DNA of 64,000 nucleotides from Sphingomonas oligoaromativorans. Its GTDB lineage: Bacteria > Pseudomonadota > Alphaproteobacteria > Sphingomonadales > Sphingomonadaceae. The position numbers and the translations under genes were made by a program. The notes under the pieces are model-generated. The model did no database searches. It was not told where the DNA came from and saw nothing but the letters and a program-made list of their open reading frames with translations. The stretch lies in the NCBI RefSeq assembly GCF_011762195.1, contig NZ_JAASQK010000001.1, positions 744,001 to 808,000 on the forward strand, in the 5' to 3' direction. This document shows positions 17,073-27,451 of the stretch, in pieces (the first letter of the stretch is position 1; every line of letters begins with the position of its first letter).

Positions 17073-17107
17073 CTATTCACCCGAGTTTGGCCTCTCTCCG
17101 ATGACAT
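17069..17107 (-). CDS. Putative 12-codon leader ORF before EIIA
   Basis: A minimal reading frame (MSSERGQTRVNR, then TGA) lies in the 65-nt gap between rapZ and the EIIA gene. It has GGAGG 5 nt before its ATG (17113-17117 on the + strand), the best ribosome-binding site in the gap. Its TGA overlaps the EIIA ATG as ATGA. The EIIA gene itself has no convincing SD, so the small ORF may deliver ribosomes to it. This is seen in sequence only; translation is unproven. Confidence 0.4.
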   Translation of the reverse strand: MSSERGQTRVNR

Positions 17108-17137
17108 CCATTCCTCCAGCGTCCGGCCCTCTTTTTC

Positions 17138-18019
17138 TTACGGGATCAGATCGCGGTGGAGGATCGTGGGCGAAAATCCCTGCGCACGCAACCGGTCGCC
17201 TATCGTCTGGGCGACGTGGACTGAGCGATGGCGGCCTCCGGTGCAGCCGAATGCCACGGTGACGTAGCTTTTTCCCTCCGCCGCGTAGCGCGGGAGCAAC
17301 AGTGCGAGCAGCCCTTCGATGCGCTCCATCGCTTCGGAATAGGCTGGATCTTCCGCGACATAGGCGGATACGGGGGCGTCGAGCCCGGTCATCGGACGCA
17401 GCACGGAATCCCAGTGCGGGTTGCGCAGGAAGCGCATGTCCAGAACGAGGTCCGCATTGCGGGGCACGCCGCGCGCGAAGCCGAAGGACATGATGGTGAG
17501 CGTCACACCGACGCCCTCCGCGGTCGCGAATCGGTTGCGCAGCATCTGCTGGAGCGTGTTGGTGCTGCTGTCGGTGGTGTCGATCAGATGGTCTGCGGCC
17601 CGTCGGAGCGGCTCGAGCAGTTCGCGCTCGCGGGCGATGCCGTCCTCGGCCGGGCGATCGAGCGCGAGCGGATGGCGGCGGCGCGTCTCGGAGAAGCGAC
17701 GGACCAGTTCGCTGCCCGCGCAATCGAGGAACAGCATCCCCACATTGTCGCCACGGCCCCGCAACTGATCGAGGCGATCGACGATGCGGTGCGCGCTGAA
17801 GCCGCGCGTGCGGCTGTCGATCACCACCGCGAGCGGACGATCCTCGCCGCCGTTATCCACCGGACCTGGCGCATCCAGCAGGCGGTCGAGCAGCATCAGC
17901 GGGAGATTGTCGACCACCTCCCAGCCGAGATCCTCCAGCGTGCGGACAGCGGTGCTCTTGCCGGCGCCGGACATGCCGGTGACGAGCAGCAGGCGGCGCG
18001 TATGGCTGTCCTCGCTCAT
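17138..18019 (-). CDS. rapZ: RNase adapter protein RapZ
   Basis: Nucleotide-binding protein of the RapZ/YvcJ family. In enterobacteria RapZ directs RNase E to a small RNA controlling glucosamine-6-phosphate synthesis; in other groups the target differs. The 293 aa protein has Walker A GMSGAGKS at residues 15-22, a second nucleotide-related stretch LDCAGSELVRRFSETRRRHPL, and the conserved C-terminal block FGCTGGRHRSVHVAQ. Its start overlaps the hprK stop by 4 nt. Linkage with PTS genes is typical. Confidence 0.95.
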   Translation of the reverse strand: MSEDSHTRRLLLVTGMSGAGKSTAVRTLEDLGWEVVDNLPLMLLDRLLDAPGPVDNGGEDRPLAVVIDSRTRGFSAHRIVDRLDQLRGRGDNVGMLFLDCAGSELVRRFSETRRRHPLALDRPAEDGIARERELLEPLRRAADHLIDTTDSSTNTLQQMLRNRFATAEGVGVTLTIMSFGFARGVPRNADLVLDMRFLRNPHWDSVLRPMTGLDAPVSAYVAEDPAYSEAMERIEGLLALLLPRYAAEGKSYVTVAFGCTGGRHRSVHVAQTIGDRLRAQGFSPTILHRDLIP

Positions 18020-18435
18020 CGGCCGATTTCCCGCAGCATCAGTTCGACCTTGATCGGCGCGGACGGCTCCAATGCGGCGAGCGTGGCCGCGGGAACGTCC
18101 ACCCCCGCGAGGTGGCGGGTCGCAAATTCGGGCATACGATCGACGGGTTCGTCCAGGGTGATGATGAGTGCCACGTCCGTCTCTGTCTGATAGGGCATGT
18201 CGATAACGCCGATGCCGCGCACTTCCATCTTGCCGGCCAGCCGCTCGGGCGGGGTGGCGATCAAACGCCCCCCGCGCTCGCTCAGTTCGCTATAGTCGTC
18301 GGATACCAGCGTCGCGCCGCGATCGATCAGACGCAGCGCGAGATCGGATTTCCCCGCGCCGGAACGGCCCGCCAGCAACACGCCCCGCCCGCCGATCGCG
18401 ACGCAGGTGGCGTGGATCAGCGCGGGGAGCGTCAC
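18016..18435 (-). CDS. hprK: HPr kinase/phosphorylase, short alphaproteobacterial form
   Basis: Phosphorylates HPr on its regulatory serine. At 139 aa it is only the C-terminal kinase domain; Firmicute HprK is about 310 aa. The P-loop is GRSGAGKS (23-30), followed by the D46/D47 pair in VSDDY and the HprK signature KMEVRGIGVIDMP. The N-terminal regulatory domain is absent, which is usual in alphaproteobacteria. It overlaps the sensor kinase upstream and rapZ downstream by 4 nt each, linking envelope sensing to PTS phosphorylation. Confidence 0.93.
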   Translation of the reverse strand: MTLPALIHATCVAIGGRGVLLAGRSGAGKSDLALRLIDRGATLVSDDYSELSERGGRLIATPPERLAGKMEVRGIGVIDMPYQTETDVALIITLDEPVDRMPEFATRHLAGVDVPAATLAALEPSAPIKVELMLREIGR

Positions 18436-20012
18436 GGCTGAGGCGCCCGGGGGAGCGTGATGAGGAAATGCGCGCCGCTGCGCCCGTCGCTGCGGTCGCG
18501 GACTTCGATGGTGCCGTCATGGCCGTCCGCGATCGCCTTGGCGATGGCGAGGCCAAGGCCGCTGTGACGCTGGGTGTCGTCGGAGTCGGCGCGATCGGTG
18601 TGGAAGCGGCGGAAGATCGCGTCGCGCATATCGGGCGGCACGCCGGGGCCTTCATCCTCGATCGCGACCAGCACGATGTCTTCGATGCCGACCGCGCTCA
18701 CCTCGACCAGGCCGGCCGGCGGCGAGAAGGAGACGGCATTGTCGATCAGGCTCTCGATCATGCGGGCGAGGCGCGCGCCGTCGCCGATCACCATCGTCGT
18801 CTCGACATAGGGCCGGGCAAAGGCGACGCGGATATCGCCGTTGCGGCCCCGTTCCTCGCGGGCGGCGAGCAGACCTTCGATCAGCAGGCCGAGATCCACC
18901 GGCTCCAGCCGGGCGCGGGACAATTCGCCGTCGAGGCGGGAGATTTCGGCCACGTCGGTGATGAGGCGATCCAGCCGGATCACGTCGTCGCGCACGATGT
19001 CGAGAAGACGCGCCTGAAGGGCCGGGTCTTTCACCACCGCCATGCTGTCCACGGCGGAACGCAGCGAGGCGAGGGGGTTCTTGAGTTCGTGGCTGACGTC
19101 CGCCGCGAAGGCCTCGACGGCGTCGATCCGGCGGCGGAGCGCCTGGCTCATGTCGGAGAGCGCGCGGGCGAGCAGGCCGATCTCGTCGCGGCGCGAGGGC
19201 AGGCGGGGCACCACCACCTCCCGCGCCCGGCCGAGGCGGACGCGATGCGCGGCGATGGCGAGCCGGCGCAGCGGCCGGGCGATCGTCCGCGCGAGGAAAA
19301 GCGACAGCAGCACCGAGACGATCAGCACGCCGATGATGACCATGCCGATGGCGAAACGCTCGGCGCGGACGATGCGGGTGATGTCGCGGACATTGTTGGT
19401 GGTGAGCAGCGTGCCGACGCCCGGCAGGGTCACGGCGGCGGAGAGGACAGGCGTGCGATCCGGCGCGCTGCGATGGCGCGAGACGACGGTTCCGGGTTTG
19501 GCCGCCGCAGCGCTCGCTTCGGGCCAGGACTGGAGCCGGTCCTCGGCGGGCTCGACGAAATGCTCCACGCTGTCGGCCCCGACGATATGGTCGAAGGTGC
19601 GATCCATGAAGCGGGCGGCGTGCTTCTGCCACGGCTCGCTCGACGGATCGCGCAGTTCGTAGGTGGCGGGCGCGATCTGCCAGGTGTCGAGGATGCGCGC
19701 GCCGGTCGGCCCGTAGATGCGCAGCCGCTCGCCATCGACCTGCGCCATCTTCGCGGCGAGCGCGGGGCGAGCCTCCGGCGCCACGGCGGCGAGCGCACCG
19801 CCGATCATCTGGACGTCGCTCTCGGCCTGCTCCGTGCGTTCCTCGGACACGCGCGTGCGATAGCTGTCGAGATAGAAGAAGCTGCCCGCCAGCATCGCGA
19901 CGGCGAAGATGTTGACGGCGAGGATGCGGCTGGTCAGCGACCAGCGGGCGGACCAGGAGAGGGGCTGCTCGTCGGCCACGCTGCGCTCCGGCGCGGACCG
20001 GTCATTCTTCAC
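18432..20012 (-). CDS. chvG: Envelope-sensing histidine kinase ChvG (ExoS/BatS-type)
   Basis: Membrane histidine kinase of the ChvG/ChvI system, which senses envelope or acid stress in alphaproteobacteria. I chose the GTG at 20012, which overlaps the chvI stop by 11 nt. The 526 aa protein has two transmembrane segments (about 25-45 and 245-270) flanking a periplasmic domain. HAMP follows, then HisKA with H308 in [13 protein letters not shown], and HATPase motifs including DEGPGVP and [12 protein letters not shown]. It lies between chvI and hprK with overlaps on both sides, so the proteins should be co-produced. Confidence 0.92.
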   Translation of the reverse strand: MKNDRSAPERSVADEQPLSWSARWSLTSRILAVNIFAVAMLAGSFFYLDSYRTRVSEERTEQAESDVQMIGGALAAVAPEARPALAAKMAQVDGERLRIYGPTGARILDTWQIAPATYELRDPSSEPWQKHAARFMDRTFDHIVGADSVEHFVEPAEDRLQSWPEASAAAAKPGTVVSRHRSAPDRTPVLSAAVTLPGVGTLLTTNNVRDITRIVRAERFAIGMVIIGVLIVSVLLSLFLARTIARPLRRLAIAAHRVRLGRAREVVVPRLPSRRDEIGLLARALSDMSQALRRRIDAVEAFAADVSHELKNPLASLRSAVDSMAVVKDPALQARLLDIVRDDVIRLDRLITDVAEISRLDGELSRARLEPVDLGLLIEGLLAAREERGRNGDIRVAFARPYVETTMVIGDGARLARMIESLIDNAVSFSPPAGLVEVSAVGIEDIVLVAIEDEGPGVPPDMRDAIFRRFHTDRADSDDTQRHSGLGLAIAKAIADGHDGTIEVRDRSDGRSGAHFLITLPRAPQP

Positions 20013-20706
20013 CAAAGCGATATCCCACCCCATAGAGCGTTTCGATGGCCTTGAATTCCGGGTCCACCTGCCGGAATTTGCGGCGCAGACGCTTGATATG
20101 GCTGTCGATCGTGCGATCGTCGACATAAACGTCGTCATGATAGGCGGCGTCCATGAGCTGATCGCGCGATTTCACGAAGCCGGGCCGCTGGGCGAGCGCC
20201 TCCAGGATCATGAACTCGGTGACGGTGAGGACCACCTCCTCGCCGCCCCAGCGGACCTTGTGGCGCGCCGGGTCCATATCGAGCCGGCCACGGACGATGC
20301 GCTCGGCGGGAGGCGCTTCCTCGGTCGCGGAGGAGAGGCTGGCGTCGGTGCGGCGCAGGATGGCGCGGATGCGGGCGGTCAGCAGCCGGAGCGAGAAGGG
20401 CTTGGCGATATAATCGTCCGCCCCCATGGCGAGGCCCAGCGCCTCGTCCAGCTCGTCATCCTTGCTGGTGAGGAAGATCACCGGCACCTGGCTCTTCTCG
20501 CGCAGCCGGCGGAGCACCTCCATGCCGTCGATCTTGGGCATCTTGATATCGAGTACGACAAGGTCCGGCGCATTCTCGGCAAAGGCCTTCAGCGCGGCCT
20601 CGCCATCCGAATAGATGCGGACCACGAAACCCTCCGCCTGAAGGGCCATGGACACCGAGGTCAGGATGTTTCGGTCGTCGTCGACGAGTGCGATCGATGC
20701 GGACAT
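20002..20706 (-). CDS. chvI: Response regulator ChvI (OmpR family)
   Basis: DNA-binding partner of ChvG. The 234 aa protein starts [13 protein letters not shown], with acidic pocket D9-D11 and phospho-acceptor D53 in [20 protein letters not shown] ends the receiver domain, and a winged-helix output domain follows ([34 protein letters not shown]). ATG 20706 is chosen because the 18 codons upstream do not resemble the family. It heads the minus-strand run chvI-chvG-hprK-rapZ. In relatives ChvI controls exopolysaccharide and envelope genes. Confidence 0.94.
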   Translation of the reverse strand: MSASIALVDDDRNILTSVSMALQAEGFVVRIYSDGEAALKAFAENAPDLVVLDIKMPKIDGMEVLRRLREKSQVPVIFLTSKDDELDEALGLAMGADDYIAKPFSLRLLTARIRAILRRTDASLSSATEEAPPAERIVRGRLDMDPARHKVRWGGEEVVLTVTEFMILEALAQRPGFVKSRDQLMDAAYHDDVYVDDRTIDSHIKRLRRKFRQVDPEFKAIETLYGVGYRFGEE

Positions 20707-20822
20707 GGCCGGACAGGTAGCAGAGGGAAAGGCGCCGGGGGAAGGGGCGCGCGCCCGCAACTTGTGCTATGCCGGGCCGGCGGGCGGGAGGTACTCGCTC
20801 CGCTTGATCGGGAGGCAAGGAC

Positions 20823-21182
20823 ATGAGCTTGTTCGATACGCTGCTGGGCAAGGCCGGGAATATCGATCTGGGGGCGCTTGCGCAGCAGGTCGGGCTGAAC
20901 GAGAACGAACTGCGCAACGGCGGAGAGTCGCTTCTCTCCAAGCTCGCGTCCGGCGAGCATGATGCGGACAGCGCGACGGCGGCCGCCTCCAGTGAGACGG
21001 GGATTTCGGCCGACAAGCTTCAGGCGCTGCTGCCGGCCCTGTCGTCGGCCTTCGGCGGCGAAGGCGAGGGCGGTCTCTCGGGCATCGGCGCGAAGCTGAG
21101 CGGGCTGCTCGACCGTGACGGCGACGGCAGCCCGCTCAACGACATCACCGGCTTCGCGAAGGGGCTCTTCGGCAAGAGCTGA
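20823..21182 (+). CDS. Small DUF937-like protein of unknown function
   Basis: A 119 aa acidic protein with no signal peptide or membrane segment. Repeated short helices (LFDTLLGKAG, LGALAQQVGLNENEL, LQALLPALSSAF) resemble the DUF937/YidB-like fold. Near the C-terminus LDRDGDGSPLNDI looks like a calcium-binding EF-hand or dockerin loop, followed by a GFAKGLFGKS tail. It stands alone, divergent from chvI across 116 bp, with AGGCAAGGA in front of the ATG. Function is unknown, and the family assignment is tentative. Confidence 0.7.
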   Translation: MSLFDTLLGKAGNIDLGALAQQVGLNENELRNGGESLLSKLASGEHDADSATAAASSETGISADKLQALLPALSSAFGGEGEGGLSGIGAKLSGLLDRDGDGSPLNDITGFAKGLFGKS

Positions 21183-21199
21183 GCCTTCGCCCGGCGCGC

Positions 21200-22192
21200 T
21201 CAGCCCTGATGATGGGTGGCCCAGCGCAGGAACTGCTCGGGCCAGAGTGCGCCTGGATTGTCGTCCGGCAGGTGCAGGCCGAAGCCGTGGCCGCCATGCT
21301 CCAGCAGATGCGCCTCGACCGGCACCTTCGCGGCGCGGCAGGCCATCATCCAGTCGATGCTGCACGCGACGGGCACGGTATCGTCGTCCAGCGCGTGGAC
21401 GAGGAAGCAGGGCGGCGTCTTCGCATCGATATGGCGCAGCGGCGAGCGCGCGGCGACCAGCTTGGGCGACGGGTTCGGCCCGAGCAGGTGATCGCGCGAG
21501 CCGGCGTGCGTCTCGGGCGTTTCCAGCGTCGTCACCGGATAGATCAGGCCCGCGAAATCCGGGCGGGCCGAGAGACGGTCCGCCTCGTCGACGGGGGTGT
21601 AGACCGGTTCGTCATGCGCGGTGACCAGACTGGCGGCGAGATGGCCGCCCGCCGAGAAGCCGACGATGCCCACCCGACGCGGATCGACGCCGAAGCGCGT
21701 GGCGTTGGCGCGGATCAGGCGCATCGCGCGCTGGGCGTCCTGGAGCGGCACGTTGGCGCGGTTGGCCCAGCCTTCGGCCGGCAGGCGATAGCTCAGCACG
21801 AACACGGTGTAGCCGCGCGCGGTGTAGAAATGGGCGACGTCGAGCCCCTCATTCTGCACCGACAGGAACTCATAACCGCCGCCGGGGATCGAGAGCAGCG
21901 CCGCGCCGTTGGGGCGGCTCGGCCGGAAGACGTGGATGGCGGGAGTCGCGACGCCGCGCACCCACAGCTCGCGATGGCCCGTCGAGCCGTTCATGGTCGG
22001 CTTGAGCACCGGCGGCGTGGCGGGCATCCCCGGCGGGTTGCCGGGCCAGAGCGCGATGCTGTGCGCGGGCGGCCAGATCGGCGCGGAGGGATCGCCGGCG
22101 GCCGGCGTCGGAGCGGGGTTTTCGGCGCGCGCGGCGCCGGCGAGCGCAAGCGTGGCAACGGAAGCGATCAACGCACGGCGATCGACGGTCAT
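21200..22192 (-). CDS. Exported alpha/beta-hydrolase (acetyl esterase-like)
   Basis: Probable secreted esterase, 330 aa. The start MTVDRRALIASVATLALAGAARA is a signal peptide, possibly Tat-dependent because of the Arg pair. The oxyanion motif is SIPGGGYEF, the nucleophile elbow is GFSAGGHLAA, and the remaining triad residues are likely in LVHALDDDTVP (Asp) and LEHGGHGFGL (His). This pattern matches BD-FAE/acetylxylan esterase-like hydrolases. GGAGGA lies 9 nt upstream of the ATG. It converges on the DUF937-like gene with only 17 nt between stops. Substrate unknown. Confidence 0.87.
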   Translation of the reverse strand: MTVDRRALIASVATLALAGAARAENPAPTPAAGDPSAPIWPPAHSIALWPGNPPGMPATPPVLKPTMNGSTGHRELWVRGVATPAIHVFRPSRPNGAALLSIPGGGYEFLSVQNEGLDVAHFYTARGYTVFVLSYRLPAEGWANRANVPLQDAQRAMRLIRANATRFGVDPRRVGIVGFSAGGHLAASLVTAHDEPVYTPVDEADRLSARPDFAGLIYPVTTLETPETHAGSRDHLLGPNPSPKLVAARSPLRHIDAKTPPCFLVHALDDDTVPVACSIDWMMACRAAKVPVEAHLLEHGGHGFGLHLPDDNPGALWPEQFLRWATHHQG

Positions 22193-22345
22193 GAAAGCAA
22201 CATCCTCCGAATGGACGGCGAGGGGGAGGCGCGAGGACCGGCTGGCCGCGCCCGGCGCGGACCATGCTCCCCATGGCCAGCGCTGCCAAGCCCCGCGCCC
22301 CAATTCGTTCAGGCGTCTGGAAAGCTGGCGGATGCCGCCCTATAG

Positions 22346-23848
<1,503 letters not shown>

Positions 23849-23854
23849 GGCCGC

Positions 23855-25012
23855 ATGACCCCGCAGGCACGCGCGCAGGCGGCGATCGAGATTCTCGACG
23901 AGGTGGTCGCCGCCGCCCGCGACGCCGGGGCGGCGGCGGATACGATCGTCCAACGCTATTTCAAGACGCGCCGCTATGCCGGATCGAAGGACCGGCGGGC
24001 GGTGCGCGAGCTGGTCTATGCGGCGATCCGCCGGGCGGGCGATCTGCCGGAGACGGGCCGTGCGGCGATGGTCGCGCTGGCGGATGAGCGCGGGGAAGTC
24101 GCGGCGCTGTTCGATGGTTCGCCGCGTGGGCCTGAGCTGATCTCGGCGGAGGAGCCGCGTGCGGCGGCCGGTGTCGCGCCGGCGTGGCTGGGTGGGCGGC
24201 TCGACGGGCTCGGGCTGGAGGCCCGCGCGCCGCTCGATCTTCGGGTGAACCGCCTCAAGGCCCGGCGCGGGGATATCGCGATCGAGGGCGCGGTGCCAAC
24301 GCCCCATGCGCCCGACGGCCTGCGCCTGCCCGAAGGCGTGCAGGTCGAGCAGCTTCCCGAATGGGCGGGCGGCCTGATCGAGGTGCAGGACGAGGGCAGC
24401 CAGCTCGTCACGTTGGCCTGCGCGGCCAAGCCTGGCATGACGGTGATCGATTTCTGCGCCGGCGCGGGCGGCAAGACGCTTGGGCTGGCGGCGGCGATGG
24501 AGGATCGCGGGCGACTGATCGCATCGGATGCGGATCGGGCGCGGCTCTCCCGCCTCGCGCCTCGGGCAGAGCGGGCGGGCGTCACCATCGCTGAGACGCG
24601 CCTGCTCGACGGTGGGCGCGAAGGCGATGCTCTGGACGACTTCCGGGATGCCGCCGATCTCGTGGTCGTCGATGCGCCCTGCTCTGGCACCGGCACATGG
24701 CGGCGCAACCCGGAGGCGCGCTGGCGGCTGACGCAGGCGCGGCTCGATCGCGTTGTGGCGCTCCAGTCGCGGCTGCTGGACGTCGCGGCGGGGCTGGTGA
24801 AGCCCGGCGGCACGCTGGTCCACATCGTCTGCTCGCTGCTCGACGAGGAGGGCGCTGGGCAGGCGGAGGCCTTTCTGGCGCGCCATCCGGGCTGGACCGC
24901 ACGGCCGGTTTCGCTGCCCGCCGGTGAGGCGCGAGGGCCGGGCATCCGCCTCACGCCGGCGGCGAGCGGCACCGACGGCTTTTTCGTCGCGACGCTCGTG
25001 CGGCCGTGCTAA
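23855..25012 (+). CDS. rsmB: RsmB/NOP-family 16S rRNA m5C methyltransferase
   Basis: SAM-dependent RNA cytosine-5 methyltransferase. The 385 aa protein has a helical NusB-like N-terminus (about 1-65), the SAM site DFCAGAGGKTLGLAAAM, and both catalytic cysteines: C276 in DAPCSGTG and C326 in HIVCSLLDEEG. It is slightly shorter than E. coli RsmB (429 aa), mainly in the N-terminal domain. Family is certain; the precise rRNA position (m5C967 type) is inferred. Its gene is 6 nt after guaB. Confidence 0.88.
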   Translation: MTPQARAQAAIEILDEVVAAARDAGAAADTIVQRYFKTRRYAGSKDRRAVRELVYAAIRRAGDLPETGRAAMVALADERGEVAALFDGSPRGPELISAEEPRAAAGVAPAWLGGRLDGLGLEARAPLDLRVNRLKARRGDIAIEGAVPTPHAPDGLRLPEGVQVEQLPEWAGGLIEVQDEGSQLVTLACAAKPGMTVIDFCAGAGGKTLGLAAAMEDRGRLIASDADRARLSRLAPRAERAGVTIAETRLLDGGREGDALDDFRDAADLVVVDAPCSGTGTWRRNPEARWRLTQARLDRVVALQSRLLDVAAGLVKPGGTLVHIVCSLLDEEGAGQAEAFLARHPGWTARPVSLPAGEARGPGIRLTPAASGTDGFFVATLVRPC

Positions 25013-25044
25013 ACCCCGATACAAGTCCTTTATCGGAGAAGCTG

Positions 25045-25584
25045 ATGCGTTTCCTGCCCGTTGCCGCTGCCGCCTCACTGGGTCTTCTCGCGGTATCGAG
25101 CGGTAGCTACGGCCAGAAGCCGGACGACCAGATCAACCCGCGCTCGCTGACCATGCAGAAGCAGGGCGAGGCGGCGCTGGCGGCGGGGAATTATGTCGCC
25201 GCGAACGATGCGCTGGAGGCGTCCGTCGTCGCCGATCCGCGCAACCGGGGCGCGTTCGTCGCGCTCGGCCGCGTCGCGCAGGCGCAGCAGCTTCCGGGCA
25301 AGGCGATCCGCTATTACAAGGATGCGCTGCTGCTGGAGCCGAACGACATCGGCGCGCTGGCGGGTGAGGGCGATGCGCTGGTGCAGCGCGGCGCGGTCGA
25401 TCGCGCCAAGGACAATCTCGCCCGCATCAAGACGCTCTGCAAGGGTGACTGCACCGCCGCGACGACGCTCGCCGCCGCGATCGCCAAGGGGCCGCCGCCG
25501 CTCGTCCAGACCGCAGCCAGCGACAAGGTGCCGCCCGCGACCAAAGGTCAGGCCGCGACGACGCCGCCTTCCGGCAAGAACTGA
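25045..25584 (+). CDS. Exported TPR-repeat protein
   Basis: A 179 aa protein beginning with a signal peptide (MRFLPVAAAASLGLLAVSSGSYG) and two or three tetratricopeptide-like repeats (AALAAGNYVAANDALEASV, ALGRVAQAQQLPGKAIRYYK, LAGEGDALVQRGAVDRAKDN). A single CKGDC motif could form a disulfide. The C-terminal 40 residues are Pro/Thr/Lys-rich and probably disordered. GGAG lies 6 nt before the chosen ATG. Such proteins usually scaffold protein interactions in the periplasm; no specific role is visible. Confidence 0.82.
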   Translation: MRFLPVAAAASLGLLAVSSGSYGQKPDDQINPRSLTMQKQGEAALAAGNYVAANDALEASVVADPRNRGAFVALGRVAQAQQLPGKAIRYYKDALLLEPNDIGALAGEGDALVQRGAVDRAKDNLARIKTLCKGDCTAATTLAAAIAKGPPPLVQTAASDKVPPATKGQAATTPPSGKN

Positions 25585-25587
25585 GCG

Positions 25588-25620
25588 AAAGGAGGCTCGG
25601 CCGCCGAGAGCCGGGCCTTT
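25588..25620. terminator. Bidirectional terminator between TPR gene and rsmA
   Basis: A hairpin combines an outer stem AAAGG/CCTTT with an inner stem GGCTC/GAGCC. It sits between two convergent genes, ends 5 nt before the rsmA stop, and is followed on the + strand by TTT and then CCCTTTC. Confidence 0.65.
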
Positions 25621-25625
25621 CCCTT

Positions 25626-26453
25626 TCAGGACAGCGCGCGGGCCAGCGCCACGAACTCATCCACCGAGAGCGTCTCGGGCCGCCGATCGGCCGCGATGCC
25701 CAATGTCGCCAGCGCATCGAGCGCGTCGGGCGTGCCCTTGAGGCTCTGGCGCAGCATCTTGCGGCGCTGGCCGAAGGCGGCGCCGGTAAGCTGGGAGAGC
25801 TTCGCCGGATTGACGCCCTCGGGCATCTCGCGTGGCTCGATATGGACGACGGCCGACATCACCTTGGGCGGCGGCACGAAGGCGGAGCGGTGAACGTTGA
25901 GCGCGATCGTCGCCGAGCTGCGCCACTGGGCAAGCACGGCCAGGCGACCATAGGCGTCGCTGCCCGGCCTGGCGACGATGCGCTCCGCCACTTCCTTCTG
26001 GAACATCAGCGAGAGCGACGACCACCATGGCGCCCACGCCTCGCTCTCCAGCCAGCGGACCAGCAGCACGGTGCCGACATTATAGGGCAGGTTCGCGACG
26101 ATATGCGCGCCGTCTCCGGCTTCCGCGCGTTCGTCCACTTCCAGCGCATCGCCTTCGATGACGCGCAGGCGCCCCTCCGCCGCTTCGCCCAGTTCCGCAA
26201 GCGCGGGGAGGCAGCGGCGATCCCGTTCCACCGCCGTCACCTGCGCACCGGCGCGGAGGAGGGCGCGGGTCAGCCCGCCGGGGCCGGGGCCGACCTCATA
26301 GACGCGCTGCCCCTCCAGATTGCCCGCCACCCGCGCGATGCGGTCGAGCAGTTGCGGATCGAGCAGGAAATTCTGCCCCAGCGCCTTGGACGCGGAAAGG
26401 CCATGCCGCGCGATCACCTCGCGCAGCGGCGGAAGCCCGGAAAGGTCGGTCAT
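25626..26453 (-). CDS. rsmA: 16S rRNA (A1518/A1519-N6)-dimethyltransferase
   Basis: KsgA-type enzyme that dimethylates two adjacent adenines near the 3' end of 16S rRNA, a late quality step in 30S assembly. The 275 aa protein contains [11 protein letters not shown], the SAM motif [17 protein letters not shown], and the catalytic NLPYNVG. Its ATG overlaps the pdxA stop by 4 nt. The order lptD-surA-pdxA-rsmA is the same as in many proteobacteria. Confidence 0.97.
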   Translation of the reverse strand: MTDLSGLPPLREVIARHGLSASKALGQNFLLDPQLLDRIARVAGNLEGQRVYEVGPGPGGLTRALLRAGAQVTAVERDRRCLPALAELGEAAEGRLRVIEGDALEVDERAEAGDGAHIVANLPYNVGTVLLVRWLESEAWAPWWSSLSLMFQKEVAERIVARPGSDAYGRLAVLAQWRSSATIALNVHRSAFVPPPKVMSAVVHIEPREMPEGVNPAKLSQLTGAAFGQRRKMLRQSLKGTPDALDALATLGIAADRRPETLSVDEFVALARALS

Positions 26454-27451
26454 GCCGCCTGCGCGCGCCGTGCGGCTGCTTCGCCGGCCATGCGGATGGC
26501 GGCGATGGTGGCGCCGGGCTCGGCCTTGTCCTGGCCCGCGATGCCGAAGGCGGTGCCATGATCGGGCGCGACGCGGACGATCGGCAGGCCGAGCGTCATG
26601 TTCACGCCCTCATCGAAATGCAGCGTCTTGAGCGGGATCAGCGCCTGATCGTGAAAGGTGCAGAGCGCCGCATCGTACAGCGCCCGCGCGCGCGGATGGA
26701 ACATGGTGTCGCCGGCGAGCGGCCCGACGATGTCGATGCCTTCCTCGCGGAGCTGTTCCACGGCGGGGATGAGGATATCCAGCTCCTCGCGGCCCAGCGC
26801 GCCGCCCTCGCCGGCATGGGGGTTGAAGCCGGCCAGAGCGATGCGCGGCGATTCGATGCCGAAATCCCGCTGCAACCCCCGCGCCGTCACCCGCGCGCGG
26901 GCGGTGACGAGGTCGACCGTCAGCAGTTCGGGCACCTGCGCCAGCGGCACATGGGTGGTGATGCAGACGGTCCGCAGCGTCGGCCCGGCCAGCATCATCG
27001 CGACATTGGCCGGCGACACGCCGCAACGCTCGGCGACGAACTCGGTCTGGCCCGAATGGGTGAAGCCGATCGCGTATAGCTCGGCCTTGGAGACCGGCCC
27101 GGTGACGATCGCGGAGGCCGCGCCCGATCGCGCGAGCCCGACGGCGATCTCCAGGCTGACGATGGCGCAGCGCGCGCCCGGCATGTTGGGCTGGCCGGGG
27201 ACGATCTCGCCCGCATCCTCCACCTCCATGATGGGGAGCGCTTCGTCGAAGCAGCCGAGCGCATCGGCGGGCGTCTCGATCTTGCGGAGCGGGCCGTCCC
27301 ACACGATCGCGATCGAGCGGGGGTCGCCGATCGCGAAGAAGGGCTGCAACCCTTCCTCGCGCCGGCGCATCCAGGCCTTGGCGAGAACCTCAGGCCCGAT
27401 CCCGGCCGGATCGCCGATGGAGACGGCGATCGGCTGGAGCGTGTCGCTCAT
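26450..27451 (-). CDS. pdxA: 4-hydroxythreonine-4-phosphate dehydrogenase
   Basis: NAD-dependent enzyme of the DXP-dependent pyridoxal phosphate pathway. The 333 aa protein has the N-terminal [19 protein letters not shown], the substrate/metal block [23 protein letters not shown], and metal-ligand His residues in [10 protein letters not shown] and [14 protein letters not shown]. Overlaps of 4 nt with surA upstream and rsmA downstream indicate one transcript and coupled translation. Confidence 0.97.
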   Translation of the reverse strand: MSDTLQPIAVSIGDPAGIGPEVLAKAWMRRREEGLQPFFAIGDPRSIAIVWDGPLRKIETPADALGCFDEALPIMEVEDAGEIVPGQPNMPGARCAIVSLEIAVGLARSGAASAIVTGPVSKAELYAIGFTHSGQTEFVAERCGVSPANVAMMLAGPTLRTVCITTHVPLAQVPELLTVDLVTARARVTARGLQRDFGIESPRIALAGFNPHAGEGGALGREELDILIPAVEQLREEGIDIVGPLAGDTMFHPRARALYDAALCTFHDQALIPLKTLHFDEGVNMTLGLPIVRVAPDHGTAFGIAGQDKAEPGATIAAIRMAGEAAARRAQAA

